From: Tricholoma matsutake
Lineage: Eukaryota; Basidiomycota; Agaricomycetes; Agaricales; Tricholomataceae
Direction: 5' to 3'
Length of the DNA stretch: 64,000 nt
Assembly: GCA_026075535.2 (NCBI GenBank)
Contig: AP026549.1
Location: 3,906,001 to 3,970,000, forward strand
The translations under genes were made by a program, and so were the position numbers. Below the pieces are notes generated by a model, which did no database searches, was not told the origin of the DNA, and was given only the letters and a program-made list of their open reading frames with translations. Below are positions 23,968-35,639 of this stretch, one piece after another; the first letter of the stretch is position 1; every line of letters starts with the position of its first letter.

Positions 23968-24936
23968 TTAGAATAAAGAACCTTCATGCTGCATATGCCA
24001 AATCATCTTGTTCTCTGATGCCTGAACCTATAATGAAAATGGTAAGGCCATAAAACAAATTTTCATGGTCACTTACATGGGATGTGGATGGTGTCATTGC
24101 AAAAGGACCTTCACCAGCAGAGGTTCCCTCAGGAGCATGGGACTTGGTTAGGGGATGGATTTTGGGAGGTGCAGGCTAGAATATATAATTTACCAGGTAA
24201 AAATGGAAAATTGAGTTAGTACTTACTTTAGTAACCTTTGTAGTGATCAGTTTTCGGATCTCCCCATTGTCCTTATGGTTTTTCGATTGAGAAGCATCCT
24301 CCATATTTTGCAGTGCTCACTAAAAAGATAAAATTTATATCAATTCTGGGCATTGTAAAAAATGTATGAGATGCATACCTTATTGATAAGAGGGTCCTCA
24401 TCACTACTTTCATCCTCCTCCACTACAGGTTCTCTCTGTGTCTGATGAAAAATTAACCTTAAACCCAAAAGGCAAAATTAACTAGTTTTAGCAACTTACA
24501 GCAAATTCTGGCGAAGTAGCCAAACCTTGAGTTTTGTATGGAGGAGGGGGGAGTGCCATCTTTTCAGAAAAGCAGATGAGTAGCCATCAAAATGAGGATT
24601 TGAAACATGAGAAAAGAGTAAATGGCTTACATCTGTCATTTTTTCCCTGTGAATTACAGGAGGTGATGCAATCTGTAGGGTCAGTAAAAATAAAGTGAGA
24701 GATAAAACAGAGGAAAAGTCACCAAGGCTTACATGGACTGTGTTTTTATACCCTGCTTTTTTATTTATACTGGCATTCATAGCAAAAGTTTGCCCAAGAG
24801 CCTCAGCCAAACTTGCATGAACAGGTGTAGAACTCTGGACAGGAATTATTCTGAGAGGTGCGAGAAAGCAGATGAAGGGGGGAAAGTTGGGGGAAAGAAT
24901 GAATTTGTTGAAACATGTTCCAAAATTGTCATGCAT
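23968..24936 (-). CDS. Hypothetical seven-exon gene, all exons in phase 0
   Basis: Hand assembly on the minus strand gives exon 1 24733-24936 (start uncertain), then 24631-24672, 24500-24559, 24379-24441, an exon from 24319 to about 24230, then 24077-24175 and 23968-24027. Introns carry GTAAGT or GTATGC donors and AG acceptors. Exons 2, 3, 4, 6 and 7 are 42, 60, 63, 99 and 60 bp, all multiples of three, and the frame stays open to a TAA. Exon 5 opens with TGA, which fits a decayed CGA. The protein is Ser/Pro- and acid-rich ('MALPPPPYKTQGLATSPEFA', 'TQREPVVEEDESSDEDPLIN', 'PAPPKIHPLTKSHAPEGTSA') with no known domain. Repeat copy C abuts its 5' end, so the true start may be lost. Confidence 0.45.
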
Positions 24937-26443
24937 TGCCTAGCGATGCACATCAAATGTCCATCAACATTCATCCAAATCATTCACATGTCAAGCTGAG
25001 TTAGAATACCTTACTGATATCAATCCAATCCTTTCCATCTTTTCCCACTCTTTCTTTCTTTCCCCCCCCCATCTTGTTGTCTGGGTCATTCCCCACTCTC
25101 CAGCTGTTCCCCTCTCTAGTTGTTTCTCCTTTCTGGTTGGTCCCCCTCTGTGGTTGTCCTCCCATCTCTAGTTGCTCCCCCTCTCCGGTTGTTCCCCCTC
25201 TGTGGTTGTCCTCCCCTCTCTAGTTGTTCTCCCTTCTGTGGTTGTTCCCCCTTCTGTGGTGGTTCTCCCCTCTCTAGTTGCTCCCCCCTCTCTAGTTGCT
25301 CCCCCCTCTCTGGTTGTTCCTCCCTACATTCATTCATTTATTTAGTGTACCTCTACATGTTTTACATGCAATAAATCATTTTATTTGTAACCCACCCCGG
25401 AAACGGGATGTGTGGCTTGGGTTTCCATGAATGCCCCCGTGCTTCATGGCAGATGACTGGATGCTCCTGAACCTTGCATTGAGGATTGGGGAATGGGATT
25501 TTGGCACAGTTGGACTGCCTCAGCAGGTATAGAGGTTTCATTGCTTTGGCCATGTTACCAGGGTTCTTCCTCGTATGACCCCACTGTGCCTTAACACCTT
25601 TCTCAATTTTTGATTGCTTGGGGAGTGGACTATTCAACAGTCTGTCATGTTATGTCCTTGGGTTACATGTTTCTCACCCCACCCACCCTGTATGTTGGTG
25701 CTGGCCCTGTCCAGCCTATCTATGTAATCATTATTCTTTGAATGAATAATTTCTCTAGCTTGTCTATGTAATGTTAATAAGTTGTCAAGGTGCTGTCCTC
25801 TTGTAATAGGTATATTGGCCATGTCAGTTTTCATGATTCTGTGTAGGAAAATGTGTGACTGTAGGGGGGGGAGGTGCAGATCATGATATAATATCAGTCA
25901 TTACTTAGAATGAACAGGAAACTATTAACACTGTAATTGGGTTAATATACCAGGCTCATTATTAATTCTACTTATCCATTAAATTCTTTCTTGTATGTAA
26001 TCTAATACTAAATAACTAGTTCTCATGCACAACACCAAATAACCAATTCCCATCCATTTTAAAATAAATGGTGCTTGTAGACATGTTACTTTTGAGCCCT
26101 GAGAAAACAGAGCAGGCTTTTGCCCAGATATCCTCTGTGTTGATGATGTACCATATCAGTAAAGGTGTCAAGTTATCAAAGGGACAAACCAACTTGACAC
26201 CTGGCTTGAAAACTGGATGAGTGATAGGAATGAATTTATTCTGTGGAAGACCAAATTTCCAGCAGTATTGGTATTTTTCAAAATGGAACTGTTGTTTCAG
26301 CTCTGATAACTGATAACTGATATCCAGCCAAGCACTTAATATTGAAATTGCAAACATGCCTCAGCAATGTGTAATGTTACTGTAGGGACACAACCCTTCA
26401 TGTCACATGATGCTAATGACTTTAGGGCATGTTTTTTGGACTT
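24936..26443 (-). mobile_element. Repeat family ABC, copy C
   Basis: Copy C matches copy B from TTGCCTAGCGA (24936) through the minisatellite (25085-25325, fewer units), the 'MKTDMANIPITRGQHLDNLL' frame (25634-25834) and the 'YCWKFGLPQNKFIPITHPVF' frame (26016-26357). It ends in TTTAGGGCATGTTTTTTGGACTT (about 26443). It lacks the ~480-bp segment of B at exactly the same junction as copy A. Confidence 0.65.
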
Positions 26444-26483
26444 GAAAAAAAAAAGGTGATTCATCTGCACAAAGCTGGCCTAT

Positions 26484-26508
26484 CATGGGCCCCCAAAGGG
26501 GGCCCATG
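26484..26508. repeat. Perfect GC-rich hairpin
   Basis: CATGGGCCCCC, loop AAA, GGGGGCCCATG: an 11-bp perfect stem. It lies in a stretch (26444-27030) with no gene. A 12-G tract follows near 26716-26727. Confidence 0.7.
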
Positions 26509-27035
26509 GAGAAGGACCCATGACCGTGGGAGCTTATTAAGCACAGGAGGGGGGTGTACTTGACCACTTCTCCAGGGTGCAAGTTGAACAGAGATGATCC
26601 ATTAGCTCAACAAAAAGTTCCCACACTAGGCTAGCCTAGTGAAAAAGTAAGATAGATAGGTGAGAACTTGATGTCGGAGTTCAAAATTGGCAGAGATTGC
26701 CCACCACCACTTCTCGGGGGGGGGGGGAGAGAAGTCAATATTTGGCACACATGATAACTTTAGGGCACCTCCGAAGTATCATCAAATTTCAAAATTTCAA
26801 TACAAAGTTTGTAACTGATCAATAATAGTTTGTAATGAAACTATCAATAACAGTTTGTAATGGATTTACTGCAGGTTACCAGTAATTTAGATAGCCAGAT
26901 GAAAGATTTCCTTTTATACTTGAAATCTGCATCTCGGCTAATTTCTCAGTCCCACGGTTAGTAAAGTCAGTAATTTTTGTAATGGTTGCACAGAACTTAC
27001 TGACCATGGGGAAAAAGGAAATGTTTTTCTTATAG

Positions 27036-27094
27036 CACTGAATTTCTCCTTGATTCCTGGTATGAAGAACGAGTCTTACTTAATGTTGTTAAGG
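27036..27094 (+). pseudogene. PIF1-type helicase, exon piece left of the hAT insertion
   Basis: After an acceptor-like TTTTCTTATAG, the frame reads 'LDSWYEERVLLNVVKD' and stops at the edge of the hAT element. The same word AATGTTGTTAAGGACT restarts on the other side (32109 onward), where the helicase frame continues. Upstream exons were not recognised between 26444 and 27030. Confidence 0.6.
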
Positions 27095-27471
27095 ACTCAT
27101 AATAGTGTTTAAAAGTCTGGTGCATTGGACTGAAAAAAGACCGTGGACTCAACCAGACTGGACTGATGGCAACCGGACTTTCGGTTGCAGTTGCACTAAG
27201 TTCTTCACACGTGCGGTTCACAGTTCATCAACACCGTAACATTTTGATAGACCATGCTTAGACTGACCACAACCGGTTGTGGACTGGACTTCAGTTCCAG
27301 CAAGCATACAAGCGATGATATATGCTACTAGTAGTATAGTTCTCGTACATGTATGTATGTCGTACAGGATACAAGAAAATTCAAATGTGTCTACCTGTAC
27401 AAATATAAGCACAAACAGGACCACTTTTCATTCGTTGCAGTTACTATCTATCTATTGCACAAAGTTCAACC

Positions 27472-30400
27472 ATGAAACCTCAAAAGTCGTCTGCAGTGAA
27501 GGCCCCACCAAAGAGGAAACCGACTGCAGCAAAAGCACCTCGTGCCCGTGCTCCAAAAGGCAAGGTACCACCGAAGAAGACCAGCAACCGAAAAAGGCAA
27601 ATATCTGATGAAAGTGGTGATGACGACGAGTCGTCTAGCAACGAAGAGCCTACACCACCAAGAAAATGTGCAAAACATGTCGTAGAGGAAGTCACTGATG
27701 AAGAGCCGGAAGAAGATGTAGCTGACAAAGTCAATGATAATTTAGAGGAGGATGATGAGCAGCAGCCACCTGAAAATGATGAGGTTCATGTCAGTATTAT
27801 CATTCACATAACAGAGGTCTCACTTGCGAACTAACAGGATGATGATGGCGAACTCGATGAACAACATCGCAGCGAAATCCCCATGGTACTGACAGTAAAG
27901 GCTGACTCCTCAAAAGATGTCACCTTACTGTTCTCAGACCATGTAACAGTGATGTTCAAGAAACGAGATGGTAAGCACGAGACTCTGAAAGGGCAGTGGT
28001 GCACGACCTGCAGGTAAGTCTCAAGTATACAAAATGAGAAAATACTAACGAAACACAGAGCGAACATGGAATTGACTAAACGCGAGGGATTGCAAAGGGC
28101 ATTCTTGAAGGGAAGTAACTCCTCATGCCGCCAGCATGCACGGCAGCACTGGGAGTTGTATGAGAGGAAATGTAAGGAGACTGATACACCTATTCATCAC
28201 TGGGTGATTCCCCATGTAATGTGGAAGGCAATGGAAGCAGACAAGCAGATGAAGGGGAAGCAATCGAAGTTGGATAGATCTTTCGAGAAGATAATGGGTC
28301 CAAAAGAATTCACGCGCGATGGCGCTCTGCATGTGGTGTCTCAGTTTGTAGCATGCAATGATCAGGTGAGTCTTCATGATCTTGAGGATGTGGTGGACAT
28401 GAATTGAACACTGCAATTTGAAGTCTCTAGCCATGGCTAATAAAGCTTTGTTCCATAACTGTTTAGTAGCGATGAGACCGAAATCACTTACCAAAGACAT
28501 CCTGAGCACTCACAATGTCACAACCTATATCCATAATAAATTCATCGAAAGGTTGCAAGATCTAAAAAGTGATATCCTTGTAAGTTAGAATGCCAGATCA
28601 TCACAATGAATGACTTACAGAAAAAAACATCAGGCAGCACCAGGGAAGATCTCAAGCACCACTGATGGTTGGTCTGCGGACACCACAAAAGCGGTGTTCT
28701 TAGGGATGATGGCACACTGGATCGATGTCAAGGATGCAAAGTGGAAGATGTGATCAGAGGTGGTGGGATTCAAGGCCGTCTCTGGGGATCATGGTGGAGA
28801 TAACCTTGGGTGTTATTTCATGGGGCTGTGTGATTGTGTGGGGATCTGTAATCAAGCTGAATCCAAGGTGATGAATATTGCACGTCACATGGTAACACTA
28901 GACAATGCATTGACAAATGCCACCATTTGTTCGACAGTTGAGGATCTCCATCAGCGCCGATGGCTCAACCCCTGGGATGCTTTTACCAATCAACTACTGT
29001 AAGTGTCTCACTGATATACTAAGGACTGCATATTCTAACGTCTTTCAGTTGTCTTGAACACATTGTTAATCTGGCTAACATTGATGTTATGGTGCACATT
29101 ACCAAGATCGCTGCCGTGGAGACAGCTATGGCAATATGGGAGTATGATCCCAAGATGCCTGCTAACCGCGTGTTTAGTGGATCTTTAGATGTTATTGCCA
29201 CAATCTGCACTCTTGCTATTAAGGTGAGACTACACTTATGACTTTGAACATTATCTTACGTATTTGATTTCATCCAGATCCAATTGTCTGGCCAGTGCAT
29301 CAAATGTTTCCAGAAACTTCAACTTGAATGCGATATCCCGCATCCACATAAGATTCCTCTCCACAGTAATGTTCAATGGGGTTCAGCGTTCCACATGTTA
29401 GATTGCTCTTACACCCTACAACAGGTGAGTATTGCTTTCAAAGTTTAATTTCTCCATCTTACGATGGTTGACAGCCTATCAATCGTTTCATCACATCTGC
29501 TGATGAACACTTCGGGAACATTACAACTGTCAGAAGAGACAGACGGGTTGTCAAGCACATTCCATGGTCAGCGTTCAAGTTATCAGAAACCAACTGGAAC
29601 CGAGTATGTGATGCAAGGGACATCTTAGCAGTGGGCATTTACCTTTCTTCTACTTCTCATTATTAACTATCAGTCCAGGATTCTAATGCGATCCAGCATT
29701 ACTTCTCCCCCGAGCACCAGCTGACTCTGTGGTGTGCACTTCCAGCAATTGAAGAACTACAGACAGCCTGGGAAGCCAAGCGCAACAATGTTCGATACAC
29801 CCCATACAAGACCGCACTCACTGATGGGCTGAACAAACTTAATAAATATTATTCTCGGTTCGACGAAAAACCCAACTATGTACTCTCGCTAGGTATGTGA
29901 ACAATGTCCTGGTAACACTATACTTATTCCCTCTCACAGTTCTCCATGCTTACTACAAACTCCAGTACATCAAGTTGGCTTGGGGAGGAGAGAAGGAACA
30001 GGCCGAGGAATGTGCAGCAGGAAACTGGAATGCAAAGAACTGGCAAGATGAGGCCCAGAAGATTCTCGAAGCGACAGTATAAGTAACATCTGAAACTTTT
30101 GCAATCTACTGACACCATTCTTCGCAGATGGAGATTTACTGGAAGACACGTCCCAGAGCACCACCTATGGTGACACCGGCCGCTACCCCCGACGCTTCTG
30201 ATACCAGCAGTTCGACCACATTGTTTATGTCTGAGTTTGACCGACATCGCCAAAGTCTTCTGACGCAGGAGGAGGATGAAGGGTGGGCTGCCAAACTACG
30301 ACGATACCTCAAGGATGTTCCTGCAGATGTCACCAAGGATACGGACATCATTGAATGGTGGCAGGTTTGTGCCAGTTTGTTGATTATCTGGATACTTATC

Positions 30401-30740
30401 TAATGTAAGATTTCAGGATCACTGTCAGCTCTTTCCGATGCTCACACGGATTGCTCTCGATGTCCTCCCCTGTCAGGCATCATCAGTACCCTGTGAACAC
30501 CTTTTCTCGGCAAGTAAACAAACCGCTGAGGACCGCTGTTCATGTTTGGGTGCGGCGCAATTTGAAGAACTTCAGATAATGAAATTTGTGTGGCATAATA
30601 CAATCACTGACCTTGCTGCATGGAATTTGGCCGACGTGGAGGAGGTGGACCTTGGTTATTATGAAGAACTTTTAGAGACTGATGTGATGCTTGCTGAATT
30701 TGATAAGGAGGTGGAGGCAGACAAGATGGTGTTCGATTAG
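27472..30740 (+). pseudogene. hAT family transposase with BED-type finger and C-terminal dimerisation domain
   Basis: The transposase of the surrounding element, cutting and pasting DNA in the nucleus. Exons placed by hand include 27472-27789, 27838-28013, 28059-28365, 28424-28579, 28634-28998, 29049-29223, 29278-29424, from 29475, then ending 29892, 29940-30076, 30128-30364 and 30417-30740. Introns are GT-AG, about 45-60 bp. The N-terminus is a lysine- and acid-rich tail. A BED-like finger spans exons 2-3 ('GQWCTTC' with 'GSNSSCRQHARQHWELY'). The catalytic core holds 'ISSTTDGWSADTTKAVFLGM' and 'CLEHIVNLANIDVM', and the hATC domain 'ASSVPCEHLFSASKQTAEDR'. An in-frame TGA at 28751-28753 sits where the family has Arg, so this copy is probably inactive. 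Length and domain order are otherwise complete. Confidence 0.9.
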
Positions 30741-31345
30741 ATTTGCGTAAACTTTGTTATGACTACATTAGATTAGAGTAGTACCCATTTGGATGCATTG
30801 AGTTAGATTAGAAGGCTGAGTTAGAGTAGGATGCATTCCAATATAATTAATGTCCATCTACTGGGTGTAATGCACATAGATTGCTAATTTCATTGTTCAT
30901 CATGATCACAAGTTACTATCCGGTTGGCTTCTTACATGGACTTGGATTATGCTGCATGGAATGCCAATTCACATGAGTGTATTGTGCCCATCTCACTAAT
31001 TTAATCTCTTATTACTGTGCTTTCAGGGTGAAGATATCATGGTACGGTGTTTACTCGTGTGCAATGCCATATGGAATGTCAATCCATATGGCAGTTCTTT
31101 TCTATGTATCCTACTATTCCTTTTGAGTCTATCTCGCTGGCCTACTCACTGTCTTGCTCTAATTTCACTACCCAGTACAAAACTGGAGCTCTCAATTCTC
31201 GACTCGAACAGTTTTGATCTTACTTGGTCTTGCAACTTGAAATGATTAGATTTCGACAAGATAAGAAATTGAGGCGGCGCTTTCAGCGGTTACCTGAACT
31301 GTGTGACATTTTCTTTTTTTCTTTTCCTTACCACCCACCACAGCG

Positions 31346-31681
31346 ATGTCAATGCTGTCAACTGCTACCTTGCCAATATCGGCCATGGTTGCCCCTCTGT
31401 CAAATACTGCTCATCTTCACAGTGTTCCTTCCCAGGCGTCACTCTCACTCTCTTATGATTCTCTTGTTCTAGCTGATACACTGTCACGCTACCTGTCTTC
31501 AGGCGCCTCCCTGGACACCAAAGAATCAGATACCAGGGCAATAACATGGTGGCAGGTAAGCACTATCTATGTCTTTCGTTCAGAGGTTTACTTGCTGATG
31601 TTGCATAGCAAAATCAGCTCGCTTTTCCTACCCTTGCAAGAATGGCTATCCAGTACCATGACGTGAGGGTCGTTACCATAG
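31346..31681 (+). pseudogene. Fragment of a second hAT transposase inside the hAT element
   Basis: The frame 'ADTLSRYLSSGASLDTKESD' followed by 'ITWWQ', a GT-AG intron (31556-31608), then 'FPTLARMAIQYHDV' corresponds to the segment just before and inside the hATC domain, equivalent to 'LRRYLKDVPADVTKDTDIIE'/'WWQ' of the resident gene. The sequence is too different to be a local duplicate of it. It lies between the resident transposase stop and the right TIR. The stretch 30741-31345 shows no recognisable gene. Confidence 0.6.
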
Positions 31682-32108
31682 TGTAAAGATGGCAAGAAAG
31701 GTGTCATCTGGTCGAAAGTATGTGATGCATGCCATTTTGATGTTGTCTACTCTTTTCTAACTGTGATATATAATAGATCTGTCTCTACTTTTTATGTTAC
31801 CTTGCCTCTCAGTCCTACTGTCCTCGATGATCCCTATATAGTGTAGTTTAGTTGATTTACTCTTAGTATTATCACGAAAGACCGGTCTAGACCGCTAGGG
31901 AACCGACCCAGACCGGTCCTGGACAGGTTGTGTGAGAAACAGGTGCAAACCGGTTGCTAGACTGAAAGTGAACTGTTGTAGACCAGTTCTATAAAGTCCG
32001 GTCTGCGGTTGTGAGTTATTTGACTTTACATAGACCGGTTGCCGGTCTGGTTCACATGAAATGTGTTGAAAAAACCAGACCAGACCAGACTTTTAAACAC
32101 TAACTCAT

Positions 32109-34065
32109 AATGTTGTTAAGGACTTGTAAAGGTACATTGCAGGTCAAAAGTGTTCCGTCAAACATGGTTCAATCCCAGCAGCAATACAGCATCCACTGTG
32201 GGAGCAACCTACATGTGCAAACACAAAATTCATTCCTGGGAAATCATCCATATGTGCCAGCATGCCTGTTATGATCTGGACCAATGCCGCCACAGAGATG
32301 TGTATCACAAAAGGTCAAGAAGTGATCATGCACACATGGGACTTGCACAAAACCCCAGAGGGAAGAAATGTCCTGGATACATTGTTTGTTTGTTGAGCTG
32401 ACCAATCCTCCTACTCCAGTCAAGCTAGATGGCTTGCCACTGAACATGATTCCACTGTGTCCACTGTCACCACTTGTTGTCACTTACCAGATGACAGCTC
32501 CCTTACCATTTCATGAAGTCAGGTTGAGGCACTTCCTAATTTTGTGATGACTGACTACACATCACAAGGAAAGACATGTCCCTATAATGTAGTTGACCTT
32601 AGTCAAGCCCATTCACACCAAAGTTACTACACTGCTTTGTCACAGAGTGCAACGGCAGCTGGTACTCTGATACTGAACAGAATTCACCCTAATAAAATTA
32701 CCGGTGGGGCATCTGGTGCATTGCGTCAAGAATTCTGTGAGTTTGAGCTACTTGACAACATAATTGCACTCATGTTTGATAACAAGCTTCCTAGGAAAGT
32801 TGCAATGACTGATCATAGAAACACATTAATCAAACTATTCCAACAGTGGAAAGGTGAAAATTACATACCCTTGATGATGCATCCAGCTATTCAATGGAGT
32901 AAGGCTGACCCTTTCCTGGAAATGCAAGATTACGATTGCTGGTGAGTGATCATGGAGTCCAAGGCCAGCAATTTCAATGCTAGCTCTGCACCTGCAGCTA
33001 ACATTGTCGTAACTCCTCCTACTACTAGCACCCCTGCCAAAGTTCACAGGATACCCTCACTAACCCCCATGAAACACAAAAGATCCTATGCTGACCCTCT
33101 AGACAAACGACCAACCATGAAAAAGGTGAAATTTCATCATGACTGTTGATCTGTCTGCTCCAGTACAACTAAAAGTCCCAATCAACACACAGTGGCAGAA
33201 CAACAGTTGCGTGTATGATGCCTTAATCACAATACTTTTAAATATACATATGGTGTGACTGTCCTGCACCCATGACTGGTTTGCAAGATGCACAGTGCAA
33301 CTCAGAGTCATTGAACTCTCTTACCTGGAGCTTTCATAGGCACAAGAGTTGTCACAATGAGGGATCATCATCCTTTTCTTTAGAGAAAATCAGAGAATTC
33401 TTCAGGAGGCAGCCAGCAAGAGTTTCACCAGAATTTGCCTTTGGTTCTTATGCTAGTGTATACTCAATTGCAGATAGATTATTTCATACACATGAACCAG
33501 TCACAACTGCTAATATCATTTGCCCCAACAGGCACGATATAAACACAGATGGCTGATCATCAACATCCAACTGCCTGATAATCATCCTTAATGGGGAAGA
33601 TGATACTTTGCAAGCCTGCATGGATGACTTCACAGTTCAATTATCTTCGAAATGCTCCACATGTGGGGCTCATTTGTTGAGGAACATCATGTTCGTTCAA
33701 ATGTCACCTGTCCTTGCATTTGACATAGGAAATAGGGCCCTACTATCATTGGATCCTGTTATTTGGATTACATGTGCTGGAGACTGCATGCATTACACTC
33801 TTAGAGGAGTTATCTATTTCAAAGACGATCATTTCACAGAACGTGTCATAACAAGTTATGGTCTGGTTCCATGACAGGATGTTCACAGGATGGTCACTAT
33901 TATATGAATCCCAGGAATTGGGCTCAATTACTACAGATCATGCTTCAATGGTGTTGTATTCACTTTACCCTCCCTGCTCCTGAGGAACTCAGACATGCCA
34001 TGTGGAGCAGCAGTCCTCACAGTGCAAGTGGCATTGTATTATGGGCCACCTAAATTATTAATCCC
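32109..34065 (+). pseudogene. PIF1-type helicase C-terminus with a peptidase-like tail, frameshifted
   Basis: The continuation of the gene split by the hAT element. Frame 1 has 'MPVMIWTNAATEMCITKGQE' and 'LHKTPEGRNVLDTLFV'. A one-base shift near 32392 leads to 'LTNPPTPVKLDGLPLNMIPL', and another near 32520 leads to 'LPNFVMTDYTSQGKTCPYNV' (helicase motif V, TDYxSQG). Motif VI reads 'YYTALSQSATAAGTLIL', with Gln in place of the Arg finger. After a basic linker ('KHKRSYADPLDKRPTMKKVK') come 'TQWQNNSCVYDALITILLNI' and 'SKCSTCGAHLLRN', resembling the cysteine-box and zinc part of a ubiquitin-protease-like tail that follows such helicases in mushroom elements. Several stops and shifts make it a pseudogene. 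Confidence 0.75.
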
Positions 34066-34319
34066 CAGCAGGAGTACTTTACACTCCCCCACCTATTCCA
34101 GTTGGATTCTGGTTTGTCCAGCAAGAGTTTCTGGAATTTCTGGAATCTGGTGGAATTTTTTTGTATGTAGTTTTCCCTATGCAGCACAATTCCAGTCAGA
34201 ATAAGGATCCAATTTACACCCAGAATCCTCGGAATCTGACCAGACTCATCACAACCAGAATAACAGGAATAACTGGACTAACCAGAATGCACATGTCTTC
34301 CCAAATAAAAGTTTGACAC

Positions 34320-34388
34320 ACATCAAGAATTGAACCCTCAACCTTGGGTCTGCATATCACAGCATGCTTAACCACTGAGCTACCAGGT
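34320..34388 (-). ncRNA. tRNA-like Pol III promoter module, left end of E1
   Basis: On the minus strand, TAGCTCAGTGGTTAAG (34367-34382, A box) is followed by GGTTCAATTCT (34326-34336, B box) at tRNA-like spacing. Acceptor arms do not pair cleanly, so it is tRNA-like rather than a tRNA gene. It points toward the left terminus of the element. Confidence 0.6.
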
Positions 34389-35061
34389 AATTATTCCTCT
34401 ACATACATTTAATACCTTTATGACCAAACCAAGGTGCATAGTTAACCACAGTCATTAATGGAATAATTAATAAGTATGCATACATGCATGACATGTGACA
34501 TGTGACTGCCAGCTCACAACCACCACCACCATCACCAACGCCTCCTCCTCCTCCTCTCCACTCTACCACCACCACTGCATGCATACCTGCCACCACTGTT
34601 CTGACACCCACTGCCACCATCACCACCACCTTCAAATGAGCTGACTGGACAGAATGTGGGCCCAAATGATGGCAACATCGTTTGGGCCATAGATTTTTCT
34701 TTTCTTTTCTTTCTTCTTATTATCAATCAACTAATTGTAATTTATTGCTTTTTAGGTTGTATACTACTGGGAATGACCTGCCATGACAAAAAATGCACAA
34801 CCCACACCCATGCCCACCCAATCCCCTCCTCCCCATTCAAATGGGATGGGAGGCTGTCGACATGGGCTAGGAGGGTGCAGAGGGATGCCAGGAGACCCCA
34901 GATTCTGGGCCCAGAAGGGGGGTAACTGCCTAGTAAGCACCCACCAACCTCTGTACTCGTGCCACATCACACTGACATGCCCAAACACTGCCCCCCCCCC
35001 CAAAAAAAAAAGAAATCCAAACAGCAGACAAAAGTGATGACTGACGACAAGCCACCCCCAG

Positions 35062-35090
35062 CCTCATGAGCAACTGCTCATGGGGTGGAT
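35062..35090 (+). other. GAGC hairpin motif in E1
   Basis: CATGAGC, loop AACT, GCTCATG forms a perfect 7-bp stem, followed by GGGTGGA. It is one of about ten copies in this element family within the window. Confidence 0.7.
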
Positions 35091-35122
35091 CATAGGTGGA
35101 ATAGTGGGGTCGTGTCACCTCC

Positions 35123-35385
35123 CCCTCCCCCACACTTTGTGTGGGGAGGGACTTTTTTTGTACTTTTAATTATTTATTAGTATTGTGCCCCCCCTCCCCT
35201 GTTTTGCATGGGGGAGGGATTTCTTTCTTCATGTTTTTACCTCCCCCCTCATGTTCAGTGCAAGGGGTTAGCTTTTTATGTATATAAATAAAACTCCCTC
35301 TCGAATCTTGTGAGAGGGAGGATTTTTTGTTTATGTATGTAATCACAATCATCCCCACTCCCTCACTTTCAATGTGAGGGATGTG
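35123..35385 (+). other. Tandem array of five hairpins in E1, most followed by T-runs
   Basis: Stems lie at 35123-35150 (CCCTCCCC..ACAC with GTGTGGGGAGGG, then seven T), 35192-35219 (CCCTCCCC with GGGGAGGG), 35243-35267 (weaker), 35294-35320 (CTCCCTCTC with GAGAGGGAG, then six T) and 35360-35380 (CCCTCAC with GTGAGGG). The repeated stem-plus-T layout resembles serial intrinsic or Pol III-type terminators, but no such function is shown. Confidence 0.65.
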
Positions 35386-35479
35386 ATTAATTAAAATTTT
35401 TTGATCTTATCTACTTCAAAAAAAATTAGAGTTGTGAGTTTGATTGTCATGAATAAACCTTATATTACTAACTCATAAT

Positions 35480-35570
35480 TCTCCTGTGGCTCAACTGGTT
35501 AAGTGCACATGTTTGGTTTGTCATGTGATCACTCTCATCAAGATGTCTTGAGTTCCATCCTTGCTCTGCA
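35480..35570 (+). ncRNA. tRNA-like Pol III promoter module, right end of E1
   Basis: TGGCTCAACTGG (35487-35498, A box) and GAGTTCCATCC (35550-35560, B box) lie on the plus strand, pointing toward the right terminus. The same CTCCTGTGGCTCAACTGGTT block is present at the right end of E2. Confidence 0.6.
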
Positions 35571-35639
35571 CAAATATATTTTGTAGGCACTTTGACAACT
35601 TAAGACTTGAAATTTGACTATCCATTAGGGTATATACTC

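Larger units (their letters stand above)
27103..32102 (+). mobile_element. hAT DNA transposon, 5,000 bp, with TIRs and 8-bp target duplication
   Basis: The left end TAGTGTTTAAAAGTCTGGT (27103-27121) is found inverted at the right end (32084-32102), a perfect 19-bp terminal inverted repeat. TAGTG matches the YARNG start rule of hAT elements. ACTCATAA flanks both ends (27095-27102 and 32103-32110), the 8-bp duplication expected for hAT. Inside are a spliced hAT transposase gene and a fragment of a second hAT transposase. Subterminal CCGGTCTGG-type words are dense near both ends (27240-27300 and 31880-32060), as expected for transposase binding sites. The element interrupts a PIF1-type helicase gene. 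Confidence 0.92.
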
